Part shown: positions 27,355-31,846 of the stretch, in pieces
Layout: the number at the start of each line of letters is the position of its first letter
Position numbering within the stretch: the stretch's first letter is position 1
Virus record (IMG/VR): IMGVR_UViG_3300027746_001062
Span: 1-31,846 of that record
Strand: one strand, 5' to 3'
DNA length: 31,846 bases
From: a virus
Notes under the pieces: generated by a model
Told to the model about the DNA's origin: nothing
Seen by the model: only the letters and a program-made list of their open reading frames with translations
Database searches by the model: none
Translations under genes and position numbers: made by a program

Positions 27355-28143
27355 TTACCTCGGTGCAAATTCCTGTTGCAGTTTGATATTGTCAAAGAAC
27401 TCTTTCTTGGTGCTTTGATCAGTTTGAAATGCACCTTTGAGCACTGTGGTCTGCGTGAGGCTTGAATGTGCCATAATACCTCGATTCTCACAGCAGCCAT
27501 GCACCGCCTGGATATAGACTGCTACATCTTCTGCGTCGGTTGCCTTCATGATCGCTCGGGCAATGTCGTTGCAGAGTTCTTCCTGAAGAGTACCACGACG
27601 CGAGCACCATTGAGCAATACGAGTGTACTTAGACAAACCAATGAGCTTATTTGCGGCGATGATCCCAATATAAGCGACACCAGATACAGGCTGGTGATGG
27701 TGACTACACATACTGCGAAGTTCACTTCTGACCACCAACATGCCTTCATAACGGTCCTGCGAATCGTTTGGAAATGCTGTTGCGTCCGGTGCTGGTTCAT
27801 ATCGTCCTGCCATTATTTCATTGTAATACATCTTGGCCAAACGGCGTGCTGTGCCTTTTGAGTTGGGATCATTTTCACGATCAATCAGCAATGTGTCCAG
27901 CACCTTTTCAAATGCTTCTGTGGCTTCATTGATCAAATGTTCTCGATCGGATTCTGTAATGTAATCACTGATATTATCTCCAGCCCAAAATCTCTTACCA
28001 TCTGTTTTCATTCGATCGCGCAATGCAGCACTGAGATACTTGCCAGTGGTACCTGGTTCTTTTTTTACATATAGTTTTTGTTCCATTGGAACAAATTCTT
28101 GATCTAGTGGAGTCAGTAGTGGATCTGGTACAAAGTCGGTCAT
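27355..28143 (-). CDS. folE: GTP cyclohydrolase I
   Basis: 262 aa. RSMCSHHHQPVSGVAYIGI (Cys 146, His 148-150), KLIGLSKYTRIAQWCSRRG and QAVHGCCENRGI (His 215, Cys 218) are the zinc, substrate and catalytic motifs of FolE. It makes dihydroneopterin triphosphate from GTP, first step of both folate and 7-deazaguanine synthesis. The catalytic domain is preceded by an extra 60-70 residues. With QueD and QueE in the same window, a role in preQ0 supply is likely. Confidence 0.93.
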   Translation of the reverse strand: MTDFVPDPLLTPLDQEFVPMEQKLYVKKEPGTTGKYLSAALRDRMKTDGKRFWAGDNISDYITESDREHLINEATEAFEKVLDTLLIDRENDPNSKGTARRLAKMYYNEIMAGRYEPAPDATAFPNDSQDRYEGMLVVRSELRSMCSHHHQPVSGVAYIGIIAANKLIGLSKYTRIAQWCSRRGTLQEELCNDIARAIMKATDAEDVAVYIQAVHGCCENRGIMAHSSLTQTTVLKGAFQTDQSTKKEFFDNIKLQQEFAPR

Positions 28144-28144
28144 G

Positions 28145-28687
28145 TTATTCTTTTAAAAATCCTGAAATTTGAAGTGTGTATTTGTTTTGCATTCCAGCAT
28201 TGGCACTAAGATGTAATGGCTCGCTATCCCATAAAAATCCATCTCCTTGGTGCCAATCAGTGCTGGTTTGATAATTAGATTGTTCATCAATATATTGTAT
28301 AAATTGTCCAACTTTATAATCTTCTAAGTATACATTGGCTCTCACCATTAGTCTAGTGTCATTGGGGAATTTTTCTTTTATTCGAAAGAATGTATCTCTG
28401 TGCAAAGGAATCACACAACCGGGAGGTTGGCAAATACTGCTCACACTGACCACCTCCATGTTCAACTTATTGCCCAGTTCCGCGTAATCAATCTGATCTG
28501 GCGTCCACCATAATTGGTGTATAATGGTATTTTCTAAACAGTAAGTGGTTGGAAATCCACCAAATTTTTCATGAATATCTGTTAGCTCATAAACTTGATG
28601 TTTGATACAACTGCCAGTGTGTTGGGTGTAATCAGCCTGTAAAAATAATTCAAAGTCTAAATCTAATTGATGTAGGTTTATTAGCAT
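28145..28687 (-). CDS. 2OG-Fe(II) oxygenase-like protein
   Basis: 180 aa. PLHRDTFF supplies the HxD pair, VRANVYLEDYKVGQFIQYID the following strands, WHQGDGFLWDSEPLHLSANAG the turn and distal His, and KYTLQISGF the last strand of a double-stranded beta helix. This fits phage 2-oxoglutarate-dependent oxygenases of the aspartyl hydroxylase/cupin sort; the 2OG-binding Arg is not obvious. Located between FolE and the sugar genes. Its ATG lies inside the aminotransferase gene end. Confidence 0.7.
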   Translation of the reverse strand: MLINLHQLDLDFELFLQADYTQHTGSCIKHQVYELTDIHEKFGGFPTTYCLENTIIHQLWWTPDQIDYAELGNKLNMEVVSVSSICQPPGCVIPLHRDTFFRIKEKFPNDTRLMVRANVYLEDYKVGQFIQYIDEQSNYQTSTDWHQGDGFLWDSEPLHLSANAGMQNKYTLQISGFLKE

Positions 28688-29277
28688 TCTATTGTTATCT
28701 TTCTTAAATCTGGATATTGTACAAACTTAGGCACTTGAGGATCAGTTTTGAATTGTTCTAATAATTCTAATCCGCGCACTGCATCTTCAATTGAGGGTTT
28801 GTAATGATACCCTATATGAAAAGTTTTTTGTGTTTCCCAGGGTATTGTATTTAGGTCACGGCCATCATAACGTTGTTTTATTATGGTACTATATGCTGCT
28901 TTGTTATCTAATAGTATAGCACCACCATGACCTACTTGTAAAGGTTTTCCATGGCCAAAACTTACGCATTGCATTTGTCCAGGCCGATACATGCCTGTTT
29001 CCAGTCGCCGGGCGCTGTCCCATACTCTGGTATACATAAAATTGTATTCGCCTATCCAAGTTTGTTCAGGTTCGTCCATATACACATAGTCGATGCCCAA
29101 CTTGTGCATGGTCATTGGCACACTAAGATAAGTGTAAGGTGTCATTTTGAGACCACGCACACGATCATACCGCAGGCATAATTCAATTGCATGTGTGCAG
29201 CAATCGGTCATGATTGCATAAGGAGCACCAGTGAACTCAGCTAATGCTTTTTCAAACTCAAGAATTTTGTCGAACAT
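28681..29277 (-). CDS. Half-length DegT/DnrJ-type aminotransferase
   Basis: 198 aa, against about 370 in the family. LAEFTGAPYAIMTDCCTHAIELCL is the N-terminal cofactor region, TPYTYLSVPMTMHKLGIDYVYMD follows in order, and SFGHGKPLQVGHGGAILLDN holds the PLP lysine (in HGKP). The C-terminal small domain is missing, replaced by a short tail ending VQYPDLRKI. These enzymes aminate keto-sugars. A full stop codon and tight packing indicate a deliberate short form rather than decay. Next to an epimerase gene that overlaps it by 20 bases. Confidence 0.75.
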   Translation of the reverse strand: MFDKILEFEKALAEFTGAPYAIMTDCCTHAIELCLRYDRVRGLKMTPYTYLSVPMTMHKLGIDYVYMDEPEQTWIGEYNFMYTRVWDSARRLETGMYRPGQMQCVSFGHGKPLQVGHGGAILLDNKAAYSTIIKQRYDGRDLNTIPWETQKTFHIGYHYKPSIEDAVRGLELLEQFKTDPQVPKFVQYPDLRKITIEC

Positions 29278-30217
29278 ACCAGTCCCAAGAATGTTGTATC
29301 ATGTCATCCAATGAATATTTTCTCCAACTTCCATACTGATTAAATTTTTCTGAACTTGCAGTTAATATAGCTGGATCACCTTCACGTTTAGGTCCTGATC
29401 TAAAATTTAAAATTTGCTTTGTGATTCGTTGTGCAGCATCAATAATTTCTAAATTACTGATACCTTGATTGTTGCCAAGATTATACACACCAGCAGATAC
29501 TGTGGTATCCAATGCTTTAAGATGTGCATTGGCAATGTCTTCTATATGTACATAATCTCTCACACATGTGCCATCATTTGTGGGATAATTAATACCACTA
29601 AGTACAAATTCTTGATTGTCTCTGATGCTTTCTAACACTCGTGAAATAATATGAGTGCCGCCAGGTTCACTTCCATGCCGACCTAGACTATCGGCCCCGC
29701 ATGCATTGAAATATCGGAATGCCACATAGTCTAAGTTGTATGCTCGATGATAGCCGGCCAATACCTGTTCTATCATGCGCTTGCTTTCGCCATATGGATT
29801 TATGGGATTGCAAATATCTGTTTCAGTACACGGAATTGAAAACGGTTCACCATACACTGAGGCTGATGAACTAAAAATAACTCTAGTCTTGGGTAATGCA
29901 GCCAGCACAAGATCCAACATGTGTATGGTCTTGATAACATTGTTATGATAGTAGTCTGATGGATATCGGATACTGGGACCTACTAAATTGGTGCCAGCGC
30001 AATGTATGATAACATCGGGTCGAAACTGTATCAATTTTTTAGCAGTAGTATCACTGTCAAAATCAGCTAATACAAACTGATTGAATACTTCTTTGAGATG
30101 AGTTGGGCAAGGTCTACGATCAATACCCGTGACCTCGTGACCAGCATCTGTCAATGTTAATGAAATCTGGCCGCCAATATACCCAGCGGCACCGGTTACT
30201 ACAATTTTTTGTTTCAT
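29258..30217 (-). CDS. UDP-glucose 4-epimerase-type SDR (GalE-like)
   Basis: 319 aa from the ATG at 30217; a codon 9 nt earlier is possible. VVTGAAGYIGGQ is the NAD-binding GxxGxxG, SSSASVYGE and NPYGESKRMIEQ give the Ser and YxxxK catalytic residues, FRYFNACGAD and GTCVRDYVHIEDIANAH are GalE signatures. It interconverts UDP-glucose and UDP-galactose or their N-acetyl forms. Supplies sugars to the nearby glycosyltransferases. Family clear, exact sugar not. Confidence 0.9.
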   Translation of the reverse strand: MKQKIVVTGAAGYIGGQISLTLTDAGHEVTGIDRRPCPTHLKEVFNQFVLADFDSDTTAKKLIQFRPDVIIHCAGTNLVGPSIRYPSDYYHNNVIKTIHMLDLVLAALPKTRVIFSSSASVYGEPFSIPCTETDICNPINPYGESKRMIEQVLAGYHRAYNLDYVAFRYFNACGADSLGRHGSEPGGTHIISRVLESIRDNQEFVLSGINYPTNDGTCVRDYVHIEDIANAHLKALDTTVSAGVYNLGNNQGISNLEIIDAAQRITKQILNFRSGPKREGDPAILTASSEKFNQYGSWRKYSLDDMIQHSWDWYVRQNS

Positions 30218-30218
30218 A

Positions 30219-31076
30219 TTATCCACACTCCTTGATGCATTTTGTATCGTTTAAATTGAGAGATATGTTTGACAAATCTTCTAGGGTTTGAAATTGTTCA
30301 ATTTCAGAAAAATAACAGCATCTACTTAAAGCACCATTGGCTGAAATATATATGCTAGGCATTGACAAATGCATACAGTTTTTGGGCTCAGCTGTTTTTT
30401 TTATCGAGTCAATGTTGATAACTGATCTAAATTTAGTTGTAGGTAACAGATCAAATTTCTCTCCAGTTTTGTAGTGCTTTGCTACAGTTTGAGTTCGATA
30501 AAGTTTTGCCAATTTAAATTTTTTAAAATTTAATGTTTGGCTTAATTTCATACATTCCATCAGTTGATGCTCGTTATGCAAATATGGAATAAACTGCCAA
30601 GTTGCATACCCTCCGTTGCTGATAAAAGACTGTGCGTTCTCAATCACTTTGTTAAAATCTGTACCTTGACGATATATCTCATGAACACCGGCTAACCCGT
30701 CAATCCCAAACCAAACATCGTGCTCAACATGTTCTAATTTGGCTGCTAATTTTTTCCACCAATTGACACTTCTCAATCCGCCATTGGTATGAATCTGTAT
30801 TTTTTTAGCATATTTTTTTGAAATGTCAATGATTTCATTGACATGCATTGATGCTATAGGATCGCCATAATTGCCACACAATTGAACACCATACAGATTT
30901 GGCAACTGCAAAATAATATTTTTAAAAATATCCGGGTCTAGATCTTGTTCAATCAATCCTGGTGCAAGACCAAACCCATAATTATTTCTTGAACAAGCTG
31001 GGCACCATGCATTACATTTTGAGCTAACTTCAGCATGCACCCATTTTACAACATCTGGCTGCATGTCATGATTCAA
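30219..31076 (-). CDS. Radical SAM enzyme
   Basis: 285 aa. SSKCNAWCPACSRNN has CxxxCxxC (Cys 21, 25, 28); QLCGNYGDPIAS is the GGE-like region; IHTNGGLR and VWFGIDGLAGVHE are typical barrel strands. Three more cysteines at the C-terminus (CMHLSMPSIYI, SRCCYF and KCIKECG) may bind a second cluster, as in SPASM/twitch proteins. These modify peptides or sugars. Sits in the sugar-gene row, 10-base overlap with the glycosyltransferase gene. Confidence 0.8.
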   Translation of the reverse strand: MNHDMQPDVVKWVHAEVSSKCNAWCPACSRNNYGFGLAPGLIEQDLDPDIFKNIILQLPNLYGVQLCGNYGDPIASMHVNEIIDISKKYAKKIQIHTNGGLRSVNWWKKLAAKLEHVEHDVWFGIDGLAGVHEIYRQGTDFNKVIENAQSFISNGGYATWQFIPYLHNEHQLMECMKLSQTLNFKKFKLAKLYRTQTVAKHYKTGEKFDLLPTTKFRSVINIDSIKKTAEPKNCMHLSMPSIYISANGALSRCCYFSEIEQFQTLEDLSNISLNLNDTKCIKECG

Positions 31077-31846
31077 TCTTTACAACTTGATATTTTTCGT
31101 GAGCAACATGATCGCGATATCTATTGCCAGCACGATTCCATTGTTCTCCTGTGCCTTGCAATATGTCCACCACACGATCCACTGTGCCGTTGTTCCAGTC
31201 ACTAATCAATCCCATGTTGTGATGTGGGTCACGCAAGAGATTTTGCAGTTTGTGATAAGCATCATCTATTGACCAAGGAACGTAAAGCCGGTTTGGATCG
31301 TTTGCAAAAGTTTCGGGGAAACTGCGATAGGCAGGATAAAGCACATTGCAGCCAAGAGTGTCAGCCTCGGAAACTGTGTTAGAGACCCAGTCTTGTAAAG
31401 CACAATTAAACAACACACGAGTATTATTAAGGTGAGCATAGTATTCATTCTTGCTGATGTTATCGTAGATTTTTAACTTGCCGGCTGCTTCCATTGCTCT
31501 GGCACGGGTCACGTATTCAGGATTGTTGCTACGCAGTGGTCCACCAGAATAGATCACAAACTCACATGGTTCGCTTGTGAGTTCGCTATACATTTCAATC
31601 AGATCCATAAAAAAGCCTGGTTGCTTTTCTTGATCAAATCTTGCTGCAAACCCCACACGTCGTGGCCGAGCACCAAATGGTCGAATATTACCTGGTCCAC
31701 CAATGCGTTCTAGTACTTCCGCCTTACCGAATGCAAGACCGGAGATGTTGTAGATAGGTGCAGTCCACCCTGCAATACGCATGTGAGCAACCATTTCTTC
31801 GTTGGTAGCCAACACGCCTGTTACAAACTGATTGACCATCTTTTCG
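31066..31846 (-). CDS. Family 4-like glycosyltransferase, 5' end cut by window
   Basis: At least 257 aa; the frame stays open to the window edge, so the ATG at 31839 may not be the true start. RVGFAARFDQEKQPGFFMDL and EFVIYSGGP are the start of the GT-B C-terminal domain, VLFNCALQDWVSNTVSEADTLGC is the donor-binding Glu region (VSEA). Likely the C-terminal domain of a GT4 enzyme whose N-terminal acceptor domain lies outside. Adds sugars from NDP donors. Last gene in the window. Confidence 0.7.
   Translation of the reverse strand, partial: EKMVNQFVTGVLATNEEMVAHMRIAGWTAPIYNISGLAFGKAEVLERIGGPGNIRPFGARPRRVGFAARFDQEKQPGFFMDLIEMYSELTSEPCEFVIYSGGPLRSNNPEYVTRARAMEAAGKLKIYDNISKNEYYAHLNNTRVLFNCALQDWVSNTVSEADTLGCNVLYPAYRSFPETFANDPNRLYVPWSIDDAYHKLQNLLRDPHHNMGLISDWNNGTVDRVVDILQGTGEQWNRAGNRYRDHVAHEKYQVVKIES

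Overview
The window reads as a piece of a large, AT-rich tailed-phage genome, probably a T4-like myovirus that infects a betaproteobacterium; this assignment is an inference, because no capsid, tail, terminase or polymerase gene lies in the window. The evidence is: every convincing gene is on the minus strand; genes are short and overlap by ATGA/TAATG junctions; there are phage-type tRNAs and a tmRNA; boxes of the T4 late-promoter type (NATAAATA) precede several genes; and the gene set (QueE, QueD, FolE, MazG-like, HIT, 5'-3' exonuclease, 2OG-oxygenase-like and SGNH-like proteins, many glycan genes) is typical of large aquatic phages. The tmRNA is a circularly permuted two-piece gene with the tag ANDELFALAA, a form known in betaproteobacteria, which points to the host group.

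Layout, in window coordinates (transcription runs from high to low). 1-2.5 kb: almost protein-free RNA region with tRNA-Leu, tRNA-Asp, tRNA-Glu, a degenerate tRNA-like sequence, a promoter-sRNA-terminator unit, tandem sigma70-type promoters, two copies of a covarying hairpin, and three RNA units each closed by a related inverted repeat, the largest 245 bp. 2.5-3.2 kb: rubrerythrin and rubredoxin under a near-consensus promoter. 3.2-6.5 kb: glycan or small-molecule modification genes, two of them sharing a C-terminal module. 6.5-8.7 kb: a TctC-like periplasmic binding protein and a TctA-like membrane permease, a phage-borne solute transporter. 8.7-11 kb: small genes, three with signal peptides, and the tmRNA. 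11-14 kb: fatty-acid desaturase, acyl carrier protein, sulfotransferase, tRNA-Arg, tRNA-Met and holo-ACP synthase. 14-19 kb: conserved phage genes including a MazG-like protein, the 5'-3' exonuclease, a nucleotidyltransferase and DUF2061/DUF2452 proteins. 19-28 kb: QueE, QueD and FolE interleaved with a methyltransferase, two paralogous glycosyltransferases around a B12-type radical SAM enzyme, and a HIT protein. 28-31.8 kb: 2OG-oxygenase-like protein, half-length DegT aminotransferase, GalE-type epimerase, a second radical SAM enzyme and a truncated glycosyltransferase.

Together the genes suggest a phage that keeps its host's metabolism running (transport of organic acids, peroxide defence, ribosome rescue, acyl-chain chemistry) while making 7-deazaguanine precursors and modifying surface glycans. 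The least explained part is the RNA region at 0.7-2.5 kb. Function calls come from reading motifs by eye; no database search was run.
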